Assembly: GCF_018137985.1 (NCBI RefSeq)
Contig: NZ_CP073084.1
Span: 620,001-684,000 of the forward strand
DNA length: 64,000 nt
Origin: Streptococcus oriscaviae
GTDB taxonomy: Bacteria; Bacillota; Bacilli; Lactobacillales; Streptococcaceae
Reading direction: 5' to 3'
In this document: positions 1-8,424 of the stretch, in pieces
Layout of the letters: every line of letters begins with the position of its first letter
Position numbering within the stretch: position 1 is the stretch's first letter
The notes under the pieces: generated by a model
What the model was told of the DNA's origin: nothing
Database searches by the model: none
What the model saw: only the letters and a program-made list of their open reading frames with translations
Translations under genes and position numbers: made by a program

Positions 1-477
1 GTATCCAACATAGAGAAAGAGCGCCTGAGGAACAGCATAGGTCAAATACAAGATAATCAAGCCAACAATGTTGTTCAATCCAATGCTAGACATCAGCTTT
101 GTCATTGGAAGCATGATAACCTGAAAAGGTACAAAAATCCCGATAATCAAGTAAAAGTAGATAATATTAAAGACCGTTTGTCGTTTCATCTGACGAGCAA
201 CTGCAAAAGCGGCCATCGGGATAATCAGAACAATGAGTAATACGGCTACAATAGTAATTACAGCTGAATTACCAAAATATTGAACTATCCCATCTTCAAA
301 AAGCCTGTTATAGTTGTCCAGCGTAAACTCTTCAGGAAGTCCAAAGAAATTTCCTGTAATCTCCTTGGTCGGTTTAAAGGAACTGATGACCGTAACTAAG
401 AGCGGGATGAACATAAAGAGAATGCCCGTGAAGAGGATAAGGTAGACCCACCAATTTTTTTGTTTTTGAGTATTCAT
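1..477 (-). CDS. msmG: Sugar ABC transporter permease MsmG-like (3' end outside window)
   Basis: Partial. The ATG at 477 follows an AGGAGG ribosome site, and the frame stays open to the window edge (159 codons, starting MNTQKQKNWW). It is the second inner-membrane permease of a CUT1-type carbohydrate importer. Visible are a first hydrophobic helix near residues 10-30, then an extracellular stretch with FGLPEEFTLDNY and several further membrane segments, as in MalG/MsmG proteins. It lies 10 bp downstream of msmF in the aga-msmE-msmF-msmG order, so it should pair with MsmF to import raffinose, melibiose or related alpha-galactosides. The ATPase (MsmK type) is not in this window. The family call is secure; the substrate comes from the neighbouring alpha-galactosidase. 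Confidence 0.9.
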   Translation of the reverse strand, partial: MNTQKQKNWWVYLILFTGILFMFIPLLVTVISSFKPTKEITGNFFGLPEEFTLDNYNRLFEDGIVQYFGNSAVITIVAVLLIVLIIPMAAFAVARQMKRQTVFNIIYFYLIIGIFVPFQVIMLPMTKLMSSIGLNNIVGLIILYLTYAVPQALFLYVGY

Positions 478-487
478 GACAATCCTC

Positions 488-1360
488 CTAAATCTCAAAT
501 TTCTTCGAAATTCTCATCTGAACCAATGAGATGACAATAATGAAGATGAAGAGCACCACAGCTAAAGCATTCGCATAAGAGAACTTATTGTCCACAAAAG
601 CATAGTTGTAGACCAGTAAGCCGAGGGACTCTGTTTTCCCATCAGGCCCCCCACTTGTCAGTGCAAAGATAAGGTCAAATGCCGTCAAACCTGACTTCAT
701 AGCTAAGATAAAGACCATGCTGATGGATGGAAGGAGGTAGGGCAGTTCAATATTAAAGAATTGTTGAGAGCGAGTTGCACCATCAATGGCTGCTGCTTCC
801 TTAACATCTTCTGGAATACTTTGCAAACCAGACAAAAAGATGATGACCGGCATAGCCAATCCCTGCCAGAGAGCTACAAAGATTACAGCTGGAATAACGG
901 TATGCTCCTGAACCAATAGGTTTTCCATCAACCAATCAATTTGAAGTAGCTCACCGATTTGAGTAAAACCGTAATTAAAAAGTTGAACAAAAATCAAGCC
1001 CAAGGTCACAGTTGATAAAACCGCTGGGAAAAAGTACCAGGTTCTAAAGAAACCTACTGCTTTTATCTTCCGATTGAGTAAGGTGGCTAGCCAAATCCCG
1101 ATGACAATTTCACCAATAACTAAACCAATGGTAAAGATAATCGTGAAGGTCATTGAGGTATAGAAATCAGGATTTTTCAAAATATCCAGATAATTGCCAA
1201 TGCCAATCAGGTCGTACTTGCTAGACAGTCCATTCCAGTCCGTCAGACTGTAATAAATCCCCGTCAGTAGCGGATAAAAGAAAAAAATGAGCTGCAAGAT
1301 AATCGGTACTGCTACAAACAAGTAGGGCCAAAATCTAGCTACAAATCCTTTTTGCTGCAT
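488..1360 (-). CDS. msmF: Sugar ABC transporter permease MsmF
   Basis: 290 aa, the usual length of MalF/MsmF-type permeases. About six membrane segments can be read, the first at residues 10-32. The EAA loop that contacts the ATPase is seen as EAAAIDGATRSQQFFNIELP in the C-terminal half. It forms the membrane channel with MsmG and receives sugar from the lipoprotein MsmE. The 154-bp gap to msmE contains a strong hairpin, which may set the ratio of binding protein to permease. It is in the same operon as aga and msmE. The alpha-galactoside substrate is inferred from that context and is known for the S. mutans msm system. Confidence 0.93.
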   Translation of the reverse strand: MQQKGFVARFWPYLFVAVPIILQLIFFFYPLLTGIYYSLTDWNGLSSKYDLIGIGNYLDILKNPDFYTSMTFTIIFTIGLVIGEIVIGIWLATLLNRKIKAVGFFRTWYFFPAVLSTVTLGLIFVQLFNYGFTQIGELLQIDWLMENLLVQEHTVIPAVIFVALWQGLAMPVIIFLSGLQSIPEDVKEAAAIDGATRSQQFFNIELPYLLPSISMVFILAMKSGLTAFDLIFALTSGGPDGKTESLGLLVYNYAFVDNKFSYANALAVVLFIFIIVISLVQMRISKKFEI

Positions 1361-1447
1361 AGTAGTTCTCCTTATGTTGTTGAGTATAGTAGTTTAAGCT
1401 CAGTTCCAACAACAGTTTAGGGGTGCCATCATTCAAACTGAGATTAA

Positions 1448-1500
1448 ACAACTATAAGAGGAACCACGACCAGATTCTCCAGCCCCGGTTCCACAGTTGT
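1448..1500 (-). repeat. Intergenic hairpin between msmE and msmF
   Basis: Inverted repeat with arms ACAACT and GGAACC on one side and GGTTCC and AGTTGT on the other, separated by about 21 bases. It has no long T-run, so it looks more like an mRNA-stabilising or processing hairpin behind the binding-protein gene than a full terminator. Confidence 0.5.
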
Positions 1501-1514
1501 TTCTATTAACTTTT

Positions 1515-2747
1515 CTATTTCATTGGATCAAAGAAGGCATTGAGTTTCTTAACCAATTCAGCTGAGTCAGGATTTTTGACGGTTTCAACTGTGATATTCC
1601 AGAACTCATCTTCCGAATCCCATTCACTTTGCAACCAAACCACATGCTTGTCTGTGAAGGCATATTGGGTAACACCAGCTGTTTCTGGGAATTTGCCTTC
1701 TGTATCAACTCCTTCAACAGAGGTTGGAGAACCGTCTACATCATAATATTTTTGAATAACTTCTGCACGAGAGAGATACTCTAAGAATTTCTTAGCTTCT
1801 TCCGGATGTTCCGATTCAGCAGAGATAGAGAGAGCTAGGTCCGCTGCACCAATGGTATAGTCACCGCCTTCTTCATCTCCAGGGAAGGTGAACATGCCGT
1901 ACTCAAACTCAGGCTCTTGCTGGTTAATAGCAGTTGCTGCCCATGTTCCCTGTGGCAACATCAACGCTTCTCCTGCTGCAAAAGCTGCAACCGCATCTGC
2001 ATACAATGCTCCTGCTGCTCCCTTTTGACCGTTGTCTGTCAACAGTGCCAAGCGCTCAGTTACCGCTTTTGTTGTTGTATCATCTTGAATTGCACCTTTA
2101 GCACTGCGGATCAAGATGTCTTCTGCACCATCAAACCCACCGGCAACTGTTACCCAGGCTAACTGATGGTATCCATTTAGTGACCAAGCATCATTCAGAG
2201 AAAGTGCAAATGGTGAAGTTGTACCATCTGCCTTAATTTTATCTACCAGCGCAACAAATTCTGCATAAGTCGTTGGAACTTCTAAACCTAGTTCTTTGAA
2301 TTTATCCTTATTGTAGTAAATACCGTAAGCATTGGCAGTTAAAGGAAGGGTGTAGTTCTTGTCTTCAACCAGATAAGGAGTTACCGCTCCGTCTTTCAAG
2401 TTGGATAGCCCTGCATCATCATCGATTTCTAAGAAACGACCATCAGCTGCAAATTCTTTGAAGTCAGCATTCTGAGGGTAAATATTGATGACATCTGGCG
2501 CTTCGTCATTAGCCATACGGGTTTTCAAAACAGTTCCCGCATCTGGTACGTTTGAAAACTTAACATCAATCGTAGGATTTTCTTTTTCAAAATCATCGAT
2601 GATTTCTTGAAGCGTTTTTTGCATTTCAGGTTTTTGAGAGTAAAATTCAATCTCAACCTTTTCGCTAGAGCTTGAACTGCCGCAGGCAACGAGCAAACTA
2701 GCAAACGCACAAGCAGTAGCGCATTTAAAAACTGTTTTGATGTTCAT
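1515..2747 (-). CDS. msmE: Sugar-binding lipoprotein MsmE (extracellular solute-binding protein family 1)
   Basis: 410 aa. A lipoprotein signal peptide ends in the lipobox LVAC with the lipidated cysteine at residue 22, followed by a serine linker. The body is a family 1 solute-binding protein, with motifs such as NDEAPDVINIYPQ and GIYYNKDKFKELGLE that are typical of maltose/raffinose-binding proteins. It is anchored outside the membrane and delivers oligosaccharide to MsmF/MsmG. It starts 14 bp downstream of the aga stop codon and ends before the hairpin at 1448-1500. The name follows from operon context with alpha-galactosidase and msmR; raffinose, melibiose or stachyose are likely ligands, which the sequence alone cannot prove. 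Confidence 0.92.
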   Translation of the reverse strand: MNIKTVFKCATACAFASLLVACGSSSSSEKVEIEFYSQKPEMQKTLQEIIDDFEKENPTIDVKFSNVPDAGTVLKTRMANDEAPDVINIYPQNADFKEFAADGRFLEIDDDAGLSNLKDGAVTPYLVEDKNYTLPLTANAYGIYYNKDKFKELGLEVPTTYAEFVALVDKIKADGTTSPFALSLNDAWSLNGYHQLAWVTVAGGFDGAEDILIRSAKGAIQDDTTTKAVTERLALLTDNGQKGAAGALYADAVAAFAAGEALMLPQGTWAATAINQQEPEFEYGMFTFPGDEEGGDYTIGAADLALSISAESEHPEEAKKFLEYLSRAEVIQKYYDVDGSPTSVEGVDTEGKFPETAGVTQYAFTDKHVVWLQSEWDSEDEFWNITVETVKNPDSAELVKKLNAFFDPMK

Positions 2748-2761
2748 ATGGTAAAATCCTC

Positions 2762-4927
2762 CTAGATTTTATTAAAAATATATTGTACACTAAAGAAATC
2801 TTTTTGAATATGCGGCATAGTTAACCCGATATTCATGAGTTCGTCCCCATAAAAGCTAGCATCTAACTGAGGACAATGATAAAGCGCACGCTCCTCCAAG
2901 CCCTTGAGTCGGACTTGCACAAGAGGAGCCTCTGGCTGAGCCAGGATTTTCACAAAAGTAAAGACTGCCTGACTTTTATCCTTATTAACATAAGTATATG
3001 CTTTCGTATTCTCCGTTTGTTGTAATCGGTAGATATTCCCGAATTGGACTGTTTGTCGAATACTTTTATAGAGAGCTGTTTGGCTAGCAACTTCTTTTTT
3101 CTTGGAGTCTGACAGGGCTGTCAAATCCAATTCATAGCCCAAATTTCCCAGCATGGCAACATTCCCTCGAGTTGAAAAAGGAGTAATCCGCCCTACCTGA
3201 TGATTCGGAACAGCTGATACATGGGCTCCCATTGAAGCGATTGGATAAATCAAACTCGTTCCTTCCTGAATGGAAAGGCGACCAATCGCATCTGTATTGT
3301 CACTCGCCCACGCTTGTGGCATGTAATAGAGCATACCTAGATCATTACGCCCTCCTCCTCCTGCACAGGATTCAAAGAGCACATGAGGAAAGGCTTGGGT
3401 AAGGGTATCCAAAATCCGATAGAGTCCAAGGATATAGCGATGATAAAATTCATGCTTAGTAGCATTGGCTTGTCCTTCAGAAATTGAGGTGATGTTGCGG
3501 TTCATATCCCACTTAACATAGGTAATATTAGCCGATTGCAACACTCTGGTTATCGAATCGATAAGATAGTCGCAGACTTCTTTTTTAGACAAATCAAGAA
3601 CCAACTGTTCCCGGCTATAGATATGCTCTCTACCCTTAATGTGAATAGCCCAGTCAGGATGCTTGCGATAGAGTTCACTATCCACTGAAATCATCTCAGG
3701 CTCAAACCACAGTCCAAATTCCATACCTAAATCATTGATGGCTTCAGCCAATCCATTCAAGCCATTAGGAAGTTTTTCCTTATTGACGTACCAGTCACCA
3801 AGAGAAGACTCGTCATTATTTCGCTTGCCAAACCAGCCGTCATCCAATACAAATAATTCAATTCCTGCCTGTTGAGCCTCTCTTGCTAAACTGAGAATTT
3901 TTTCCTCCGTAAAATGGAAGTAAGTGGCTTCCCAATTATTGATGAGAATCGGTCTAGGTTTATTAGCAAAGGGCGACCGAACCAGATGCTTCTGAAGAAA
4001 AGCGTGACTAGTCTGAGTCATTCCTGTCAATCCTCTGTCGGTATAAGACAAAAGAGCTTCTGGGGTTTGGAAGGATTGATGGGCTTCTAGTTTCCAGCAA
4101 AATCCCCAATCGTTAAGCCCCATGCCCCAACGGCAGGTTTCAAGAGCTGTTGTTTCGACAAAACCTGTAAAATTACCGCTGTAAACAAGATGGGCTGAAT
4201 AAACTTCGCCATAATCCTCCGTCACATCCTTAGAGGCTAAAGCTAAGAAAGGGGTTCTAGAGTGACTGGATGCTCCTCGGATACTGCCGATACTGTATTT
4301 TCCCTTGGTAATAGGCGTTACCGTCCATTCTTTTTCGTAGCCATATCGACCCGTCAGGCTATGAATAGCAAAATCTTGATGAGGAAAATCCAACATGAAT
4401 GAAAGTGCCGTTTCAAGAGTGCTTGGATAGCGACCGGTCTGAATCACAACTGACCGCGCTAGAAAATTTGCCTCTTCAAATACAGAATAAGATAGCGTTA
4501 CTGTCACATCCGTTAACTGGTCATAGAGGTCTATCTCTAAAGTTTCAACCTCCTCTTCGCTTGCAAAACTGGCTGGCAAATCCAGTAATTTCTTCTTGCC
4601 TTTGAAAATTCTATGAGTCTGATAGCGCAAATCCAAAGCTGTCCCAAATTCATTTCGTACTTCGATGGCTGCGGCACGAAAGTCTCCAAGGCCATTGCTT
4701 GAATATTCCATGGACAGAGTATCCAATGAAAAAGTCCGATTTCCACTGATGGGACTTGGAGAGAAGGCTCTGTCTAAATATGTTATTTTGTTACTTGAAC
4801 TAAACTGATTGACTTTTTTACCGAAGTATCTATGCACAAGTATATCATTTTCTAAAACTTGCATCACATAAGAAAATTCCGTTGTTTTCAAGTGAAACAA
4901 GCCTTCTTGTTCAAAAAATTGTATCAC
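2762..4927 (-). CDS. aga: Alpha-galactosidase, glycoside hydrolase family 36
   Basis: 721 aa, normal for bacterial GH36 enzymes. It hydrolyses terminal alpha-1,6-galactose from melibiose, raffinose and stachyose in the cytoplasm. The TIM-barrel signatures are clear: FVLDDGWFG, the nucleophile motif KWDMNR with Asp474, ESCAGGGGRND, and WASDNTDA with the likely acid/base Asp543. The N-terminal 300 residues form the beta-supersandwich domain and a small beta domain ends the protein. The start codon is GTG at 4927, with an AGGAG ribosome site 12 bases upstream. It is the first gene of aga-msmEFG, divergent from msmR; a cre-like site lies in the promoter, so glucose repression is likely. Confidence 0.96.
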   Translation of the reverse strand: MIQFFEQEGLFHLKTTEFSYVMQVLENDILVHRYFGKKVNQFSSSNKITYLDRAFSPSPISGNRTFSLDTLSMEYSSNGLGDFRAAAIEVRNEFGTALDLRYQTHRIFKGKKKLLDLPASFASEEEVETLEIDLYDQLTDVTVTLSYSVFEEANFLARSVVIQTGRYPSTLETALSFMLDFPHQDFAIHSLTGRYGYEKEWTVTPITKGKYSIGSIRGASSHSRTPFLALASKDVTEDYGEVYSAHLVYSGNFTGFVETTALETCRWGMGLNDWGFCWKLEAHQSFQTPEALLSYTDRGLTGMTQTSHAFLQKHLVRSPFANKPRPILINNWEATYFHFTEEKILSLAREAQQAGIELFVLDDGWFGKRNNDESSLGDWYVNKEKLPNGLNGLAEAINDLGMEFGLWFEPEMISVDSELYRKHPDWAIHIKGREHIYSREQLVLDLSKKEVCDYLIDSITRVLQSANITYVKWDMNRNITSISEGQANATKHEFYHRYILGLYRILDTLTQAFPHVLFESCAGGGGRNDLGMLYYMPQAWASDNTDAIGRLSIQEGTSLIYPIASMGAHVSAVPNHQVGRITPFSTRGNVAMLGNLGYELDLTALSDSKKKEVASQTALYKSIRQTVQFGNIYRLQQTENTKAYTYVNKDKSQAVFTFVKILAQPEAPLVQVRLKGLEERALYHCPQLDASFYGDELMNIGLTMPHIQKDFFSVQYIFNKI

Positions 4928-4968
4928 TTTTCTATCTCCTATCTCTTTTACACGTTTATTCTACCAAA

Positions 4969-4982
4969 TGAAAACGCTTTAA
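4969..4982. promoter_or_regulatory. cre-like site in the aga/msmR divergent promoter region
   Basis: TGAAAACGCTTTAA matches the CcpA consensus TGWAANCGNTNWCA at 13 of 14 positions. It lies just upstream of a TAGAAT extended -10 (TGG before it) for aga on the minus strand. On the plus strand the extended -10 TATAAT of msmR begins about 30 bases further on. Catabolite repression of the operon is inferred. Confidence 0.7.
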
Positions 4983-5036
4983 AAAATGGAAATTTGTTAT
5001 CAAAACATGGTATAATGTTTCCTAAGGAGAACAACT

Positions 5037-5876
5037 ATGAATATCCTAAATATCTACAATGAATTAAAAAGCAACAACTTCGACCTGAATGTTGACCACT
5101 ATGGCGCTGAAATTTGCGATAAAAATTATTCCTTCGGACCGACTGTCCGAGAAAATTATGTCCTGCATTTTATAGTTCACGGTAAAGGAGCCTTCACCAT
5201 CAACGGTCAGACCACTCCTCTCAAGGAAGGCGACCTATTTATCCTCCCGAAGAACCAAGTCACCTTTTACCAAGCAGATAGCGAAGAACCTTGGTCCTAT
5301 ATATGGGTTGGTTTTAGCGGGTCCAGAGTAGAAACAATCCTCAAGCAAAGCCAACTCCTAGAAAACTACTACTTGCATTCACATCTTAACTCCCCCATCT
5401 TGGAAGAGATGGTTGCTATCACTCGTGTCGGCCAGCATTCTCTCCATCTTGTCACTGAACTATCACTAATCGGTCAGCTTCATAAACTCTTGGCAGCCTT
5501 GATTGATGAATTTCCAAATAAAGCACTCAAGGAGTCCCAACAAACAACAAAGCATTATGTTACACAGGCTATTAAGATGATTCATAGCCTTTACGCATCA
5601 CCTCTAAAAGTAGCTGATATTGCTGGAAAATTAGCCTTAAACCGTAGCTACCTCTATAAAATATTCAAACAAGAAACAGGCTATTCAATCAAAGAATATT
5701 TACTTTCTGTTCGTATGAACCGAAGTCGCGAATTATTGCTCAACCCAAAATGGAGTATTACAGAGGTGTCTTTATCCGTTGGCTACCAAGACCCACTTAA
5801 TTTTAGCACCGCCTTTAAACACTATTTTCACATGAGCCCTAGTGACTATCGAAAGGCACAACTAAAGAAGGATTAG
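5037..5876 (+). CDS. msmR: AraC-family regulator MsmR
   Basis: 279 aa. The N-terminal half is a cupin-type sugar-sensing domain (ARAC-binding family, with LKEGDLFILPKNQ). The C-terminal 100 residues hold two helix-turn-helix motifs of the AraC type, from about residue 178 (VADIAGKLALNRSYLYKIFK) to the second helix pair with VGYQDPLNFSTAFKHYF. It is transcribed divergently from aga-msmEFG and in the well-studied S. mutans msm locus acts as the activator. An AAGGAG ribosome site precedes the ATG. It ends in an intrinsic terminator that contains its own stop codon. Function is assigned by family and position. Confidence 0.92.
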   Translation: MNILNIYNELKSNNFDLNVDHYGAEICDKNYSFGPTVRENYVLHFIVHGKGAFTINGQTTPLKEGDLFILPKNQVTFYQADSEEPWSYIWVGFSGSRVETILKQSQLLENYYLHSHLNSPILEEMVAITRVGQHSLHLVTELSLIGQLHKLLAALIDEFPNKALKESQQTTKHYVTQAIKMIHSLYASPLKVADIAGKLALNRSYLYKIFKQETGYSIKEYLLSVRMNRSRELLLNPKWSITEVSLSVGYQDPLNFSTAFKHYFHMSPSDYRKAQLKKD

Positions 5877-5908
5877 CTCAATGATGAACTAACCCTTCTT
5901 TTTTTTAT
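5865..5908 (+). terminator. Rho-independent terminator of msmR
   Basis: Stem AAGAAGGATTAG with CTAACCCTTCTT (one mismatch), loop of 12, then T8. It overlaps the msmR stop codon and the last codon of the convergent patB gene. Confidence 0.8.
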
Positions 5909-7068
5909 TCACCAAAAACACGGGCTATCCGCTGGCAAGCTTCTTGGATAGTTGCCAGTGGAGCAGCTGCGTTAAATCGAGCGTGACAGGTTCCTTCTTT
6001 ACCGAAAGTCTTGCCATCGTTCAAAACCACCTTGGCTTCTTTTTGTAACTTTTCATGAATTTCCTCATGGCTGAGCTCATAAGGAGAGAAGTCTAGCCAG
6101 ATGAGATAGGTTCCTTCTGGTTTCATCACCTGAATCTTGGTGTGCTGGGTAAGATAATCCACAGCAAAGCAAATATTGGTTTCAAGGACAGCCTTTAACT
6201 CTTCCAGCCACGGCTTGCCGTACGTGAAGGCTGTTTCTGTCGTAATCAAACCAACTGTCGGAATTTCATGTTGATTATTGGTCAACTGGCGATGGGTAAA
6301 CTTCTTACGCAAAGCTGGATTTTCAATAATCGCAAAGCTATTTTTAGTCCCTGCGATATTGAACGTTTTTGTCGCTGAAGAAAGAATCAAACTAAACTCT
6401 TTGAAACGGCTGTCTACGGTATTAAAGGAGCAATGTTGGTGGCCAAAGAGAGCCAAATCCTGATGGATTTCGTCAGAAATTAAGAGCACTCCATATTTCT
6501 GACAGAGCAAGCCAACCTGTTTTATCTCTTCCTTGGTCCAAACTCGCCCGCTAGGGTTATGGGGATTACAGAAGATATAAAGTTTGACATCATGAGTAAC
6601 CAGTTCATGTTCCAACTGGGCAAAGTCGATTTCAAAGTGTCCGTTTGAGTTGACTAATGAATTGGTCACCAGATTGCGCTGGTTGAGTTTGACAGAACGA
6701 GCAAAGGGGGGATAGACCGGGGTATTGATAAGGATGCTATCTCCCTCATTTGTCAGGGCTTGGATTGCCACAGAAATAGCAGGCACAACTCCTTCTATTA
6801 AGACAATGGCTTCTCTATCAACCTCATAGCCATGTTCCCTTTTTTCCCAGTCTATAATAGCCTGATAGAGCTGGTCACTAGCGTAGGGATAGCCAAAAAT
6901 GTGTTCGTCGGCATAGCGGCGCAAGGCTGTCCGGATTTCAGGCAGGGCTTCAAAGTCCATATCTGCAATCCATAGCTGCAACAAATCCGGATCCTGTTCG
7001 CTTTTGCGCCATTTTTCTGTGTGATGCCCCAAGCGATTGGGCCTCGTTGTAAAATCGTATCGTCCCAT
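5905..7068 (-). CDS. patB: MalY/PatB-type cystathionine beta-lyase (PLP enzyme)
   Basis: 387 aa from the ATG at 7068 (MGRYDFTTRP). This start is preferred over an upstream in-frame one because a GGAGGG site lies just before it, overlapping the end of the upstream gene. The protein has the class I/II aminotransferase fold; the PLP lysine is in SSATKTFNIAG, and LWIADMDFEALPEI and NPHNPSGRVW are typical of MalY/PatB. These enzymes cleave cystathionine or cysteine by C-S lyase action to homocysteine or H2S, pyruvate and ammonia. It lies one base downstream of the trans-sulfuration gene, so the two are co-transcribed. Exact substrate preference cannot be read from sequence. Confidence 0.88.
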   Translation of the reverse strand: MGRYDFTTRPNRLGHHTEKWRKSEQDPDLLQLWIADMDFEALPEIRTALRRYADEHIFGYPYASDQLYQAIIDWEKREHGYEVDREAIVLIEGVVPAISVAIQALTNEGDSILINTPVYPPFARSVKLNQRNLVTNSLVNSNGHFEIDFAQLEHELVTHDVKLYIFCNPHNPSGRVWTKEEIKQVGLLCQKYGVLLISDEIHQDLALFGHQHCSFNTVDSRFKEFSLILSSATKTFNIAGTKNSFAIIENPALRKKFTHRQLTNNQHEIPTVGLITTETAFTYGKPWLEELKAVLETNICFAVDYLTQHTKIQVMKPEGTYLIWLDFSPYELSHEEIHEKLQKEAKVVLNDGKTFGKEGTCHARFNAAAPLATIQEACQRIARVFGE

Positions 7069-7069
7069 C

Positions 7070-8161
7070 TTATCCCTCCAAGGCAGACCGAAGGTCCGCA
7101 ATCAAATCATCTGCATCCTCAATACCAATTGATAACCGCAAGAGGTCGTCTGTCAAACCATAGGAATGGCGAATTGCTTCAGGAATATCGGCATGGGTCT
7201 GAGTAGCTGGGTAGGTAATCAAACTCTCCACTCCTCCTAAACTTTCTGCAAAGGTAAAAATCTGCAAGCTATTGAGAATCTGAGGAATACGGCTTTGATC
7301 CATCACCTTTAAGGAGACCATCCCTCCCTTTCCAGTATAAAAGACCTCTTTAACAGCGGAACACGTTTTGAGGTAGTTAACGATTTTCTGAGCGTTTTTG
7401 GTAGCACGCTCCATCCGAATTGATAAGGTCTTCAGCCCGCGCATTAAGAGATAGGAGTCCAATGGTGACAGCGTTGGCCCTGTCGTGTTTTGATCGTAAA
7501 AAAGCTTGTCATAGAGAGCTTGGTCGTTGGTTACCAAGACGCCGCCTAATACATCATTATGCCCTGACAAATATTTGGTCGCGGAATGCAAAACGACATC
7601 CGCGCCTAAAGGAATGGGATTCTGATAGACTGGACTATAAAAGGTGTTGTCCACAATCAACTTGGCTCCATGAGCATGGGTCACCTTTGCTACTGCCTCA
7701 ATATCAAATTCGACCATCAGTGGGTTGGTCGGCGTTTCGATAAAAACATAATCTGTTTCTTCATTGATGCTATCCAAGAGTTCTTGCTGATTAGTCACGT
7801 AGGTAAAACTGAAACGCCCAAGCGCCTCTTGTTCATTAAACCAGCGGAAGCTTCCTCCATACAGATCACGCGCCGCAACAATCTTGCTTCCAAGCGGAAA
7901 ACCATTGAACAGTAAGACAAGAGCTGCCATACCTGAACTAGTAACCAAGGCATAGTCAGCCTTTTCAATCGCTGCTAGTGTTTTTTCCAAAGTCAGGCGC
8001 GTTGGGTTTTTGGTACGGGTATAGTCAAAACCAGTGGACTGACCAAATTCAGGATGCTGGTAAGTAGTAGACAGGAAGATGGGAGAAATGAGCGCTCCCG
8101 TCTTTTCATCAGTATTGACACCTGCACGGGCCAAAAGCGTATCAATCTTATAATCTGTCAT
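7070..8161 (-). CDS. metC: Trans-sulfuration PLP enzyme, cystathionine gamma-synthase / beta-lyase family
   Basis: 363 aa from the ATG at 8161 (MTDYKIDTLLAR), chosen for its GGAGGAAACG ribosome site; an in-frame codon further upstream has none. Cys/Met metabolism PLP family, with the PLP lysine in HSATKYLSGHND and the typical RTKNPTRLTLE and SLGGVESLITYPA segments. Members make or cleave cystathionine, or use O-acetylhomoserine or cysteine. With PatB immediately behind it, a role in cysteine-to-methionine conversion is likely. A MetR/MtaR-type palindrome sits about 100 bp upstream. Whether it is MetB, MetC or a sulfhydrylase cannot be decided by eye; the symbol is tentative. Confidence 0.82.
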   Translation of the reverse strand: MTDYKIDTLLARAGVNTDEKTGALISPIFLSTTYQHPEFGQSTGFDYTRTKNPTRLTLEKTLAAIEKADYALVTSSGMAALVLLFNGFPLGSKIVAARDLYGGSFRWFNEQEALGRFSFTYVTNQQELLDSINEETDYVFIETPTNPLMVEFDIEAVAKVTHAHGAKLIVDNTFYSPVYQNPIPLGADVVLHSATKYLSGHNDVLGGVLVTNDQALYDKLFYDQNTTGPTLSPLDSYLLMRGLKTLSIRMERATKNAQKIVNYLKTCSAVKEVFYTGKGGMVSLKVMDQSRIPQILNSLQIFTFAESLGGVESLITYPATQTHADIPEAIRHSYGLTDDLLRLSIGIEDADDLIADLRSALEG

Positions 8162-8260
8162 CGTTTCCTCCTTTGAATATCCTTCTTCCATTCTAGCATT
8201 TCTCCGCAAATTTTTCAGGCAAAACTCCTAAAAAACTCATAGGTTTTTTCAATCGCTGTT

Positions 8261-8275
8261 ATAGTTTTTAACTAT
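8261..8275. promoter_or_regulatory. MetR/MtaR (CmbR-type) box upstream of the metC-patB operon
   Basis: ATAGTTTTTAACTAT is a perfect ATAGTT-N3-AACTAT palindrome, the form known for LysR-type methionine regulators of Streptococcaceae. The minus-strand gene starts 99 bp further on, with an extended -10 TGCTAGAAT at about 8185-8193 in between. Regulation by a distant MetR/MtaR is inferred. Confidence 0.7.
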
Positions 8276-8389
8276 GGCATTTCCCTCTGTTGAGAAAGGC
8301 TACAACTACGAACCTTGCCCCTCCAATCAGGACGAACCTCGGTTTAAGCAAGATTAGCGCAGCTTTTTTCATCATTTCCTTTCTTTGAC

Positions 8390-8418
8390 TTGTCAAACCT
8401 CCCTAATGAGAGTAAAAT
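8390..8418 (+). promoter_or_regulatory. murE promoter, probably leaderless
   Basis: -35 TTGTCA (8390-8395), 17-bp spacer, -10 TAAAAT (8413-8418). The murE ATG is at 8425, six bases after the -10, where transcription itself would start. Only a weak AGGG precedes the ATG. Confidence 0.65.
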
Positions 8419-8424
8419 AGGGAT

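Noticed and set aside
8281..8389. T-box or SAM riboswitch before metC-patB
   Set aside because: No T-box sequence, anti-terminator pair or SAM-box core was seen; the MetR-type palindrome explains control better.
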